Under the pieces are notes generated by a model. It saw only the letters and a program-made list of their open reading frames with translations. It was not told the DNA's origin and ran no database searches. DNA of 64,000 nt from Crocodylus rhombifer (Eukaryota; Chordata; Crocodylia; Crocodylidae), in NCBI GenBank assembly GCA_038503035.1, contig JAVSML010001163.1:687166-751165 (forward strand), in the 5' to 3' direction. Below are positions 49,701 to 57,958 of the stretch, one piece after another; position 1 is the first letter of the stretch; each line of letters begins with the position of its first letter. The position numbers and the translations under genes are program-made.

Positions 49701-51664
49701 GTTTCTCTGCAGGTAAGCCCAGCTCGAGCTTCCAAACTCAAAGCGTTTTGCCTTGCCTTGTTTCCTTTCGAGGCTGTTTCGAAGCTCTCCATTTCAAAGT
49801 TGAAAAGAAACTGCTGGTGGAGTTTTGCACGGCCCTTCCAGGCAGCTCCTGAGCTCCCCACGTCTTAACTTCCTAAGGAAAACTTTAGCAAAAGCTCTCC
49901 CCTGTATAGGCAGACCCAGAGGCCTGCCACTTGGAAGGAGCTGGCTACAAACGGGGCTAGTGCTTGCGGGACAGCTATGCTGTCTCCTGCAGGTTCATGC
50001 TCCTGCCCACCCTTCCCTCAGGATTCAGGGAGCCACAAGAGTTGCCACTTTGCTGACAAAGCACAGGATTCAACTGCTAGTCTCCAGTGATTACCAAAAT
50101 ACAAATGGAAGCCGCTGGCTGTCAGGCTGGGATGCCTAAAGCCGCAGGCTGGATTGAAGTCACCCAAGCCTGGACCTGCATGGGCTTGTGGGGTTAAAGC
50201 ACACCAGAGTCGGGTGCTCGGCAGCTTTTGAGAACCGAGCTCGCGGCTGGAGCGCAAGGGACAGTGGCAGAGCGGTTCTGCCGTCTCGCGATGGTCCTGG
50301 ATGCGTGCGTTGGAGACGCCGTGCCTGGGCCAGCCAGAGGTGGCAGAGCTCAGAGCCAATGGCTGTGGACAGCTGTGGATCTATTTGTATCCCTGCTCAG
50401 CGCACGCACCTGGGCAAAGCAGGGCTTGCAACAGAGCCGGCAGCCGTCCGAGCACCCAAGACTGCTTCTCCGCTCCTGCCCTGGGTGTAAGAGCACTTCC
50501 AAAGGGCAGCGGGGACAGCGCATCCATTGCATGGTGGCATAGCCAGGTCCTCCTCTAACCCTGCCCACCCTTCCTGTGGCCCCTGGGGAGCCTGTGCTTC
50601 CCGAGCTGCCCCTGGCCCCAGTCCCCAAGGGCTCCCCTCTGCTTCCTAGGGCAATTTTATGATCTTGGGAAGGGCGCAAGGGACACGGCTCAACTTGTCT
50701 GTGGGGGGGGGGAAAAGGTGGATTTCAAGTAACGGCCCAGCCCCGAAATGGATGGCAGCTGGCTGCCACCGCCACCGCCACCTCCCGAGGGCACAGCAGC
50801 CTCACCCAAGCGGCAGCCTGCTCCCAGGTGAAGTGTCCTGTCTGCAAAGCAGGAAGGAGAGGATTTGCAGCCTGCTCTTCCGCCGGCTGAGAGGAAAGAC
50901 CTGCCACTTCTGCAGCCAGACCTGGGCCTCAAGGCCCGTGCTCTTTAAGTCGCTCTGAGCCCCATCCACGAGTGGAGGGCGGGATCCTCGGCTGCCGACC
51001 GACCGCTGTCGGTCCGCGAGACGCACTCGTGGGCCCCCGCGCGCACGCGCCCGCTCACCTCGACCTGCGCCTTGGCCTCGGGCAGGGAGCTGGCCGAACA
51101 GGCCTTGTGGCCCACCAGGCAGATGCAGCAGATGCAGCTGCGGTGCTCGGAGCAGTAGAAGTCCAGCAGCTTGTGGTGGTCCCGGCACAGCCTCTGCTGC
51201 AGGTTGCGCACCGGGGCGCTCAGCTCGTGCACGCGGAAGGCCGGGCTCTCGAGGTGCGGGCGCAGGTGCTCGGCGCAGAAGGAGGCCATGCAGGTGAGGC
51301 AGGTCTGCACGGCGGCCACCGCCTCCGAGCAGCTGTCGCAAGCCACCTGCGAGGAGGCCAGCTCGCCGCCCGCCTTGCCCTCCGGCTCGCCGCCGGCCTT
51401 GCCCTCCGGCTCGCCGCCGGCCTGCAGCTGCTCCACCACGCGGCACAGCACCGTGTTCTTGCGCAGCTCGGGCTTGCGGGCGAAGGGGCTGCGGCACTGC
51501 GGGCAGCTGAAGGCGTCCCGCAGGCCGGCCCAGGTGATGTCCAGGCAGGCGGCGCAGAAGTTGTGGCCGCACGGGGTGGTCACGGGGCTCTCGAAGAGGC
51601 AGAGGCAGATGGAGCAGGTCAGCTCGTCCTCCAGCCCCGCCAGGGCCAGCGCCGGCGCGGCCAT
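31173..51664 (-). CDS. TRIM25: TRIM25, E3 ubiquitin/ISG15 ligase (complete, 10 coding exons)
   Basis: Minus-strand join, 5' to 3': 51059-51664, 45341-45436, 44342-44575, 42255-42408, 41597-41632, 40817-40915, 35260-35325, 34516-34539, 32740-32817, 31173-31702. The total is 1923 bp (640 aa; human TRIM25 has 630). All introns are GT/AG and phases agree. Domains: RING (C17, C20, C32, H34, C37, C40, C54, C57), B-box 1 and B-box 2 in exon 1, coiled coil in exons 2-4, a Pro/Lys linker in exons 5-9, PRY/SPRY in exon 10. TRIM25 ubiquitinates RIG-I and cofactors in cytoplasmic RNA sensing and regulates ZAP. The start at 51664 has a strong Kozak context (GCCATGG). COIL lies upstream in the same orientation as in mammals. 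Exons 1-4, 9 and 10 align clearly with human; exons 5-8 rest on splice sites and phase. Confidence 0.94.
32085..32272. mobile_element. Short non-autonomous DNA transposon, copy 2 (TRIM25 intron 9)
   Basis: Matches 23091-23333 through TTTAGTACCTG, TAAACTTAA and GTTAATGAACGTATAGACGC, the last equivalent to the right terminal repeat. The left end is truncated or diverged. Confidence 0.5.
32740..32817 (-). CDS. TRIM25: TRIM25 exon 9 (linker to SPRY)
   Basis: 78 bp, phase 1/1, acceptor TACATCAG and donor [21 protein letters not shown] aligns with the human segment just before the SPRY domain. Confidence 0.88.
33996..34486 (-). mobile_element. CR1 LINE 3' fragment (TRIM25 intron 8)
   Basis: Antisense to plus; in its own sense strand it encodes [27 protein letters not shown] C-terminal reverse transcriptase sequence and ends with the CTATGATTCTGTGATTC tail typical of CR1. 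About 490 bp, 5'-truncated, same orientation as TRIM25. Confidence 0.85.
34516..34539 (-). CDS. TRIM25: TRIM25 exon 8 (24-bp basic micro-exon)
   Basis: 24 bp, phase 1/1, acceptor CTTTTTCAG and donor GTGAGT, encoding KIKPSKS, a basic patch. A CR1 copy ends about 30 bp downstream of its donor. Being so short, it is the least certain exon. Confidence 0.6.
35260..35325 (-). CDS. TRIM25: TRIM25 exon 7 (linker)
   Basis: 66 bp, phase 1/1, acceptor CTCACAAG and donor GTAAGT, encoding [20 protein letters not shown]. Loosely similar to the Lys/Ala-containing human linker. Confidence 0.7.
35805..36060 (+). mobile_element. CR1-like reverse transcriptase fragment (TRIM25 intron 6)
   Basis: [21 protein letters not shown] sequence corresponds to the palm/thumb part also seen in the other CR1 copies, from a more diverged subfamily. 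Flanks are decayed. Confidence 0.6.
36673..36753 (+). repeat. Inverted repeat, left arm (TRIM25 intron 6)
   Basis: About 80 bp nearly identical to the reverse complement of 37814-37892. Both arms are open in the same frame. Not a family I recognise. Confidence 0.75.
36920..37700 (+). repeat. Possible LTR-like or other unclassified repeat (TRIM25 intron 6)
   Basis: TATATAAG at 36939-36946 is followed by a GC-moderate, ORF-less ~700-bp segment with promoter-like texture and internal near-repeats of AGAGCCCAGAG. No flanking partner LTR, primer-binding site or retroviral gene was seen, so the classification is tentative. Confidence 0.25.
37814..37892 (-). repeat. Inverted repeat, right arm (TRIM25 intron 6)
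   Basis: Reverse complement of 36673-36753 with roughly two mismatches. The ~1.06 kb between the arms includes the LTR-like segment. Confidence 0.75.
37982..38878 (+). mobile_element. CR1 LINE 3' fragment (TRIM25 intron 6)
   Basis: Begins within the reverse transcriptase at [19 protein letters not shown] and runs through [19 protein letters not shown] to the 3' end GACCCTAGAAACTATGAAAC. 5'-truncated, frames broken, antisense to TRIM25. Confidence 0.9.
38879..40640. other. TRIM25 intron 6 remainder
   Basis: Non-coding intron sequence without a recognised repeat or exon; open frames at 38.9-39.9 kb show no protein resemblance. Confidence 0.4.
40817..40915 (-). CDS. TRIM25: TRIM25 exon 6 (Pro-rich linker)
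   Basis: 99 bp, phase 1/1, acceptor ATTGCAG and donor GTAAGT, encoding a Pro-rich stretch ending [11 protein letters not shown]. Reading through from the prior exon leaves the frame open only with this acceptor. Confidence 0.75.
41597..41632 (-). CDS. TRIM25: TRIM25 exon 5 (linker micro-exon)
   Basis: 36 bp, phase 1/1, acceptor TTACAG and donor GTAAGT, encoding [11 protein letters not shown]. No direct human match; accepted for its strong splice sites and phase. Confidence 0.7.
42255..42408 (-). CDS. TRIM25: TRIM25 exon 4 (end of coiled coil)
   Basis: 154 bp with acceptor TATTTCAG and donor GTACCG, phase 0 to 1. It encodes [20 protein letters not shown], aligning with the human segment starting KASKLRG, then a Leu-rich heptad tail. 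Confidence 0.88.
42884..44205 (-). mobile_element. CR1 LINE copy (TRIM25 intron 3)
   Basis: About 1.3 kb of 5'-truncated CR1 filling most of intron 3, same orientation as TRIM25. It reads [38 protein letters not shown] and [11 protein letters not shown] across frameshifts. An ATTT microsatellite at 43704-43723 interrupts it. Confidence 0.9.
43704..43723 (+). repeat. (ATTT)n microsatellite inside CR1
   Basis: About five ATTT units placed where other CR1 copies read the [15 protein letters not shown] sequence, so it arose after insertion. Confidence 0.75.
44342..44575 (-). CDS. TRIM25: TRIM25 exon 3 (coiled coil)
   Basis: 234 bp, 78 codons, acceptor TTTTTAG and donor GTAAGG. It contains [17 protein letters not shown] and [14 protein letters not shown], closely matching the human coiled coil. 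A CR1 insertion ends about 130 bp from its donor. Confidence 0.93.
45341..45436 (-). CDS. TRIM25: TRIM25 exon 2 (coiled coil start)
   Basis: 96 bp with acceptor TTGCAG and donor GTAAGT. It encodes [20 protein letters not shown] and 12 more residues; the 32-codon length equals the human exon. Confidence 0.9.
45740..48747 (+). mobile_element. Long CR1 LINE copy with endonuclease and RT remnants (TRIM25 intron 1)
   Basis: About 3 kb, antisense to TRIM25. Apurinic endonuclease part: [15 protein letters not shown], then [10 protein letters not shown] and [10 protein letters not shown]. Reverse transcriptase part: [39 protein letters not shown] and SADDTK. Lesions include a TGA at 46030-46032 and frameshifts near 46.1, 47.1-47.3 and 48.3 kb, so it is inactive. 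The 3' end is CCGACCCAACCAACTATGAAAC-type. The 5' part of the element (ORF1) is missing. Confidence 0.93.
47326..48330 (+). pseudogene. CR1 reverse transcriptase ORF fragment (334 aa)
   Basis: The longest open frame in the CR1 copy: RT motifs from [19 protein letters not shown] to the thumb region [11 protein letters not shown]. Motif C reads SADD. It lost its upstream endonuclease by frameshift and its C-terminus after 48330, so it is a pseudogene fragment. Confidence 0.9.
49026..49837. mobile_element. Non-autonomous hAT-like element with perfect 8-bp target duplication (TRIM25 intron 1)
   Basis: CCAGGCAG flanks the unit exactly on both sides (49018-49025 and 49838-49845). The ends are TAGGGCTGCGTGAAA and, reversed, AAGGGCCGTGCAAAA. 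It is 812 bp with no transposase frame. The interior contains two diverged tandem modules (GATGAAACTTG and CTGACAGATGAAACTTGTGAC). Confidence 0.75.
51059..51664 (-). CDS. TRIM25: TRIM25 exon 1 (RING, B-box 1, B-box 2)
   Basis: 202 codons ending at GAG|GTGAGC, phase 0. It encodes [20 protein letters not shown], then a TWA-containing RING core, KNTVLC, two B-boxes and [10 protein letters not shown]. An in-frame duplication gives two tandem copies of the octapeptide AGGEPEGK between RING and B-box 1. Confidence 0.95.
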
Positions 51665-51691
51665 GGCTGCGGCTGCGGCTGCGGCTGCGGC
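51665..51691. repeat. GGCTGC hexanucleotide repeat in TRIM25 5' leader
   Basis: About four GGCTGC units directly abut the start codon. In frame they would encode an Ala run, but the only upstream start is a GTG at 51728-51730, so this is leader sequence. Confidence 0.75.
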
Positions 51692-51700
51692 TCCGGCTCG

Positions 51701-51711
51701 GAAAGTGAAAC
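51701..51711 (-). promoter_or_regulatory. TRIM25: Interferon-stimulated response element-like motif at TRIM25 5' end
   Basis: GAAAGTGAAAC on the plus strand (minus: GTTTCACTTTC) fits the ISRE/IRF consensus of two GAAA cores spaced by two bases. It lies 37 bp upstream of the TRIM25 ATG. TRIM25 is known to be interferon-inducible, so direct IRF/ISGF3 control is a natural inference; binding is not shown here. Confidence 0.65.
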
Positions 51712-52019
51712 CCGGGGCTGAGGCGGGCACTTCCCGGCGGTCACGTGGGGCGCGGCGCGGCTCTGCGCTCCGGCTCGCCTAGCTGGCGGCGCGCCTGTGC
51801 AGTGCGGAGGCCGCGTGTACGCAGCGACCTTTGACCTTGCCGAGTGCGCCCCCTGCCGCCGGGGGGCCGCCGCGCCCCGCCCCCTCCGGGCCCGGCTGCG
51901 CCTCTGCTCCCCCGGGCGCTGGGTCGGGGCCGCGGGCCGGCCCTCCGGAGCCAGCGGTGCCAGGCCGCGGTGCGGGGGCCACCAGTGGCACGCACGGTTG
52001 TTTTAATCACTTCACAGGA

Positions 52020-55000
52020 CAAAAATTTGCTGGTGGTACGTCAGGCGGTGTCAGCTGGAAATCTGTCGGCGTTTGGGAATCGCTGCCTTAGGGCATCTGG
52101 AAGCAGGCCTGAGGCCAGGAAAATGTTGCTTGTTCTTCGAAAGAGCCAAGCTGTTGTCTGCGGCCGCAGGCGGGGGAGCGGCGGAAAGCTCCGCTCCAAC
52201 TAGAATTTCAGTGCTGCTTGTGTCGTGCCAAGCTGCTTCAGGCAGGGGGAGCGGCCTCGGTTTAGACCAGCAGCACAGCGCGAGCCAAGCGCGTGGCGCT
52301 TCCCCCCGTCCCATTTGACCGAGACACATTTTCTGTGCGCCGGCGTTTGGGCAATAGTCGGACGTCTTCGCATGCCCCAAATCCTACAAGCATCTCAAAG
52401 GAGGTTTGAAAGGTCGCTGACCGAACCTGGTAGCACAGCCAAGAGGCAGGGATGAGGGGCAAAAGAGTGTCAAGGGGCGTGGTACAGCAGCTCAGGGCCG
52501 GGGATGACCAGCCTTATCCATATTCTTGCCACCCGATGCATTTAGAGAACATGAGTCAGATTCCCCTGAATCATATGCTTGGCTTAAAGATCATGAGACC
52601 TATAAAAGAAAAAAATCAGCTTGTTTACAAAGCCACAGAAGCTCAAAACTTGCTTCTGTTAAGTGAGATTGCGGTGCACTTGCGTGACTGAATGTATTGC
52701 TAGTTTGAATTGGGCCAAGCAGAAGAACATCTACATGTGTTAGTAAAGATATCATGCCACTTTTTTCTGCACAAGTGGGCAAGATCTTTACAGGCCCCTT
52801 CAGGTTTCTGACCCCCCCCAGCACAAGCTGTGCTCTAGCATCGCCCTGGGAGCGGCTCCACACCTGACTCAGGAGAAGGTAATCGCTTAGACACTCCTAA
52901 GAGCTCTTTGTGGGAGGGATGAGCAAACTTGGCTAGATCAGAATAAAAATAGAAACCTCCTGCACACCCAAAGTGAAGCTGTCGTTCTTTTTTTGCACGT
53001 GCTTCGTGTCCAGCTTGCAGGAGAAGTCAAGTTTTGCAGTGTGCCCAACTTGATTGTAACCGTAGAAAGTCTCTTGAGGGTCTGATCTCCTGAGCTGCTG
53101 GTCTGATTTCTAAACCAAAGAAAGGCACGGTATCACTTTGGGAGGTGGAGGCTGACCAGATTGGGCTCTGGGCTTGGCCACGTCTGCCTGCTTGCCATTC
53201 ATGTCCGCGTTCACCTACTTCACCTTTGTTTCCTGATAGCAGCTGCTATGTGTTCTTGAGTTTTCTATCTGCAAATGCAAACTATGACTAATACTATGTG
53301 TGGGGCTGAGTCTGCCTAAAAGTTAAGAGTGTTTTTCTTTCCAGGCAGTGGTCGAGTCCAATCATGTGCTTATAAAGTACCTGTTTTACCAGGGAGTGCA
53401 TATCAAAATGGTCTTAACTTCCTCAGAGATGGAAGTCCAGACATTTCAGTGTTTAGCAAGAGAAACTACCAGTAACTCAAATGTATAATCTCTCTTACTA
53501 TCCCATCAAAATCATTTCCAGGACAACTGGAATCTCATCTCTTGGCAAAGCTTTGGAAACTTCATCTTGGCAACAATGCCTAAGTCTTGGTGATGGCATC
53601 AGACTGTAGAAACGGGGGTAGGTCAGTGTGTCACTCCAATGGTTCCCAAGTCGTTTTAGCTGCCTTTGATTTTGCAAAGGTCTTCAGTTGAAATGTTAGA
53701 TGAGCTAACTGGCCTGAACTGTGGTCAACAGATGGGAACAAAGATGATCAACATCTATAAAGCTTTCATTTCTTCTTTTCCCCATAGGTGGGAGAGATGC
53801 CTTTTCCAAACGGCTGGCTACATCTTAGTATCAGCTACTCCACCTTTCATGGGTTTGGCATCTTTGTGAGAGCATTCAGGATGCTACCAAGCATTTATGA
53901 CATCTACCAATACAGGCCAAATAGGTTTAGAAATCGTTTTTTACCTTTTTGACTTGTGTCCGTGGTTGGGAATTCTCAGAAAGGTTGATTTAATTCTTTT
54001 ACCTAGCTCCTTGCCTGTCTGAATGATCAAGTCCATCTGCTTTGTAGATAAGACTTTCAGCTTTCAAAATAACCTACTTAAGGCTTCAGACCACAGCTCC
54101 CAGGCTACATCAACTCATCACTTGCAGTTCTGCACAGAAAATTTTAGTCATTTTTTAACTGCGTGCACTGGGTTTGTCTTTCGTGCAGTCATGGCTAATG
54201 CAACATATGCCCTGCTTGGCTGTAGCCTTTTCCTTTGGAAAGGGATGGTGTCTGCCACAATTCATATACAGTTTTGGGCATTAGTATAGCTCTGTTTAAC
54301 ACCAACTCTTTGCCTGGCTTCTAAGCTAGAGAGAACTGCTAAGTGATTATTAGGGATCCTGGTTTTCTCTGATTTAAAAAAAAAACCCCAATTTCAGTTT
54401 TAAAAAAAGTAACCCAAATCATATTTTTTCCATTGATTCAAATGAAACACCACTTGTATACAAGTGGCATTTCATTTTAATCACGGGAAAAATATGGATT
54501 TTGGGTTTTGTTTTTTTTTTAAACCAAAAATTAGGGATTTTTTTTTTTATCAGAGAGGACCAAAATCCCTGGTGACTATTAAAAAAGATTTGAAGCTTAA
54601 TTTATCAGAAAAGTGTTTTTGTTTTTTTTATAAACAGTTACCAAAGAAGCTACCATCTCTTCTTCATAACAAGCCTTGGGGATGTCCTTGTCTTTCTAAA
54701 TTAGAGGCCAACCTTTCACTCAGATCTCACGTGTCCAAAGCATTGCTCGGAGTTATGCAGCTGAGTCACTTGGTACAGAAGGGAAGCTGTAAGTATCTAT
54801 CTACAGAACATACATTATTGCACTCTGCGCCTGGTTGAGTGAATACAAAGCAATACTTGCTTTGCCACTCCTCTCCCTGCCAGCTTCGCTCTTTTATTTT
54901 GGTTTTGGAACTTTTTCCCACTGTTTAGGTGATGTCTGGGATCTGACCCAGGATCTTAAATGACTCAAAATCCTTACAGACCTGTTAACTTGCCTGATAC

Positions 55001-55898
55001 AAGATTATTTTGGCCTACACCTACTGAAATGAGGCAAAGTAATCTTGCCAAACTCCATCAAGCGATGCTACTAAAGGAAGTCCCTATCCTGATCTGGCAA
55101 GGTACTCTTGAGGAGGAACGCATTTTCTTCCCTGGTCCTTTGCCTCATTTGTTCCACAGGCCAGATCAACGACACTTACTGGCCAGGTCACTGTTTAACA
55201 TTTCTTTTATCTTCATCAATGAACGAGGCCCTATGACTCCCGTGCACACCATCCAAACCTTGAATACAAAATTATAGGTATTTCTGTTGCACACACAAGT
55301 GTTTCCCAGGTGTTACTAAATTTCTCTTTACAATACCATGCAGTTGGAACATGGCTTTGCCCTCACCGTTGTCCCCCAAGCCATCTGTACGGCTTGTTTC
55401 TGTAGTCTAGTAATGCTGGCTCCTATCCCCCTTCCCACGCAGCCTCGGGAACAACAGGAAGGAAGGAAGCATGCCAGTGTCAATGTTGCTGTTCTTATTT
55501 CTGGTACCTGCCACCACAGATGAGTCAGCCCAATTGGGGTGGCTTTTCTGAGGGATGGAAAAAAGATGCACTCCATCCCACACCACCACAGCAAATTTAA
55601 AGTTCCACAGCCCAAAGGTGCTTGCCTTTCTCAAAGGAAGCGTTAGTAAAACTTTTATGTGGATAAATAGAGCGTCCCCAAGATACTTTCTTGGAAACGT
55701 GATGCTTTTACTGAAACTTGTCTTTAATTTCAGAGTGAAGCAGAAAGCTAGCACAGGCACTGTCGGCTAGAAGGATAAGTTCGGCATAACAGGAAGTAAC
55801 TGAAAATAGGGGCTCTGAAATGAAGGCATCGGATGCCCCTAACAGTAAGCATTGCTACTAATTCTGGCTGTAAGTCTGTATTTAAGTTTTTTCATGAA
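52020..55898. other. TRIM25-COIL intergenic sequence
   Basis: No exon or complete repeat recognised. A short poly(T)/poly(A)-rich patch lies near 54.36-54.63 kb. Confidence 0.45.
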
Positions 55899-56211
55899 CA
55901 GTGAGTCTTAACCAGGGTGTCTCAGCACCCGGCAGAGCTCAGAAGTCCCTTTTAAGGGTGCTGTGGGGTACTGTGTAATAGTCATGCTGTTAGCTGTACA
56001 AACACCTATACATGATTCACAGGGTAAACCCAGATATTTGAAATGGGAATCCTTAGTGTCAAAAACATTATTCTGACCTGTGGTAGTCTTTCCGAGTTCC
56101 TTGCAATAGAATTGCACTATAATAAATATGTTCCTTCTTTGAAACGGAGTGCCACCAAATTCAGAAAAGCGATGGGGGGTGCCTTGAGTCTAAAAAGGTT
56201 GAGCGCCACAG
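55899..56211. mobile_element. Old hAT-like non-autonomous element
   Basis: Ends CAGTGAGTCTTAACC and, reversed, CTGTGGCGCTCAACC are inverted; the internal CAGCACCC/GGGTGCC pairing matches a common hAT-derived pattern. No target duplication is visible. Confidence 0.5.
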
Positions 56212-56794
56212 AATTAGAGGGAGTTATAAGAGGCAAAAGATTCTTTGTGATCTTTACTTGGGCAACTTTGTAGTTGGGAGAGCTGTCAGACAACGTTCAG
56301 GAGTCAAGTGGTCTTCCTCAAGGCTCAGGAAATCATATGTGATGTTGCAAAGGCAAGCAAAGCTTGTATCAAGAATAATGGTAGATTTTATTTGTTCGTT
56401 AAAATTATACTAATTCCATGTAGCAGAATTTTATAAAATCAGATTACTTTAACTTCTATTGACCAAATTTAGAAAAAAGCAAGATTCAAGCAAACTGCAG
56501 GTGTAGAACATTTTTAAAACACTGGTCATATAATCCAAGGTATTCAATATAAACATGTAAGCATAGTTTAAAACAAAGCCATAACTTAATCCCTTATAAA
56601 CCTTGCATTAGCTTAACTGATATGGTCCAACTAAAAACAGTTTCATACTAATTTAATCTGTGCTGGTTGATGGTTTGTGTGGACTATAAAATTTTAAGTT
56701 TAAAGGAAAAAATTATGAACCGTTCTGTAACACTGCCATCTAATGGCCAAATAAAATTAGTCAAGACCTGTTTTAAAAATCCTCCTTTTGATCC

Positions 56795-56886
56795 AGGCAG
56801 ACAAGATTCTTTGGGTGAATCTGATATCTTTTATAGACCAACTTAAATAAAAGATACCAGATTCACCCAAAGAACCTTGTCTGCCT
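56795..56886. repeat. Near-perfect 39-bp arm hairpin
   Basis: The left arm 56795-56833 pairs with the right arm 56848-56886 with two mismatches in 39; the loop is 14 nt. Transcribed on either strand it folds into a long stem. It may be a miniature transposon; flanking TTAGACCAACACAGCTACAA looks repetitive. Confidence 0.85.
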
Positions 56887-57756
56887 ATGTCCTTAGACCA
56901 ACACAGCTACAACCTGCACTCCTTTTGATCCAAGCATTTTTACTGTTCCATTTTTAAACATCATCTGGGCATCCCACGAAGCTACTGAATGGAGACTTTA
57001 ACACTTAAGTTTGTAGTAAAAATGCATTCTTGGTCCAACAACTGTTATTTGGCAGTCATGAACAAGGTGACAGTAACCAGTGTTACTGGGAAGGTTCTTG
57101 GTGAAATCACATCTTAAAGAGAAAAGACAGCTTTGTGCTTAAAGCGCATCGACAGAAGAGGCAAGAGAACCGCTTTTAAAGCCCATACAAATCAACACCT
57201 TTTGAAGGCAGTATTGCCTGGGAGCAATTACTAGACTCCTGGGTTCTATTCCTTGCTCTGCCCCAAGGTCCTCAACTTCACCATCTGCAGGAAGATGAAG
57301 GCACTTACCTATCACTCAGAATTGCAGAGACTTAACATGGATGAATGTTTTGGACATGTTCAGATGAAAAGAGCTATAGAAGTACAAAGTAATAGCACTG
57401 ATATCAAGCCTTGCAGCAGTGGAGACAAAGAACATACTGAGAACTGTATCTTTTGGAAACTGAATGTGCAATGAATTCTGCAGATTTGTGTTCTGTTTAA
57501 TTCTCTGTAGGGCAAGTTACTTTTGGATTATTGTTAGAAATGCTATAGCTCCACTACAGGAAGACTGTACTTCATGTCTTTGAGCCAGCAGTTCCTAAAA
57601 ATGTGACTCTTGGTAGTAGAAAAGTTGCTGTACTGTTAAAATTGTATTTAAAGAGAGAGGTGCATATGTACTTTCCCATACTTAAATATCTCAAAATTCC
57701 CTATGCAAACTATATTTGAAGCTTTTCATTTAAAACAATTTCAGTTTTTAAAATCC

Positions 57757-57762
57757 TTTATT
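57757..57762 (-). other. COIL: Candidate polyadenylation signal for COIL
   Basis: AATAAA on the minus strand about 110 bp after the COIL stop codon. It would give a short 3' UTR; more distal sites are possible. Confidence 0.45.
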
Positions 57763-57868
57763 AAAAAAAGAAAACCAACAGTGAATTCAGCTGTCTTCAG
57801 AACCAACGCAGTACTTCACAAAACAGTCCTCTCATTATATATACACCTAGGGAAAGTGAGTTCACATC

Positions 57869-57958
57869 TTAATTTTTTTCATTTTCTGTGCTCAGTTCAG
57901 TAGAAGACGACTCAACAATCAGTCTTGGCTCAATCAGTGCATCCCAGCTTTCTGTGAC
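57869..57958 (-). CDS. COIL: COIL exon 7 (C-terminus, stop)
   Basis: 90 bp with acceptor CTCTTTTAG. Encodes [17 protein letters not shown] and a short polar tail before TAA at 57869-57871. Confidence 0.9.
   Translation of the reverse strand, partial: VTESWDALIEPRLIVESSSTELSTENEKN

Larger units (their letters stand above)
51050..51990. promoter_or_regulatory. CpG-rich island covering TRIM25 exon 1 and promoter
   Basis: Dense CpG and very high GC compared with both flanks, spanning the first exon and about 300 bp upstream. No TATA box is evident, so a CpG-island-type promoter is likely. Confidence 0.7.

Noticed and set aside
50802..51572. 256-aa minus-strand frame offset from TRIM25
   Set aside because: An out-of-frame shadow of TRIM25 exon 1; the RING and B-box residues are in the other frame.
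50972..51721. 249-aa plus-strand open frame
   Set aside because: It is the antisense shadow of TRIM25 exon 1 in CpG-rich DNA; its composition is Ala/Gly/Arg-rich without domains.
51665..51730. N-terminal extension of TRIM25 with an Ala run
   Set aside because: The upstream start would be GTG, while the ATG at 51664 has a strong Kozak context and matches the family length.
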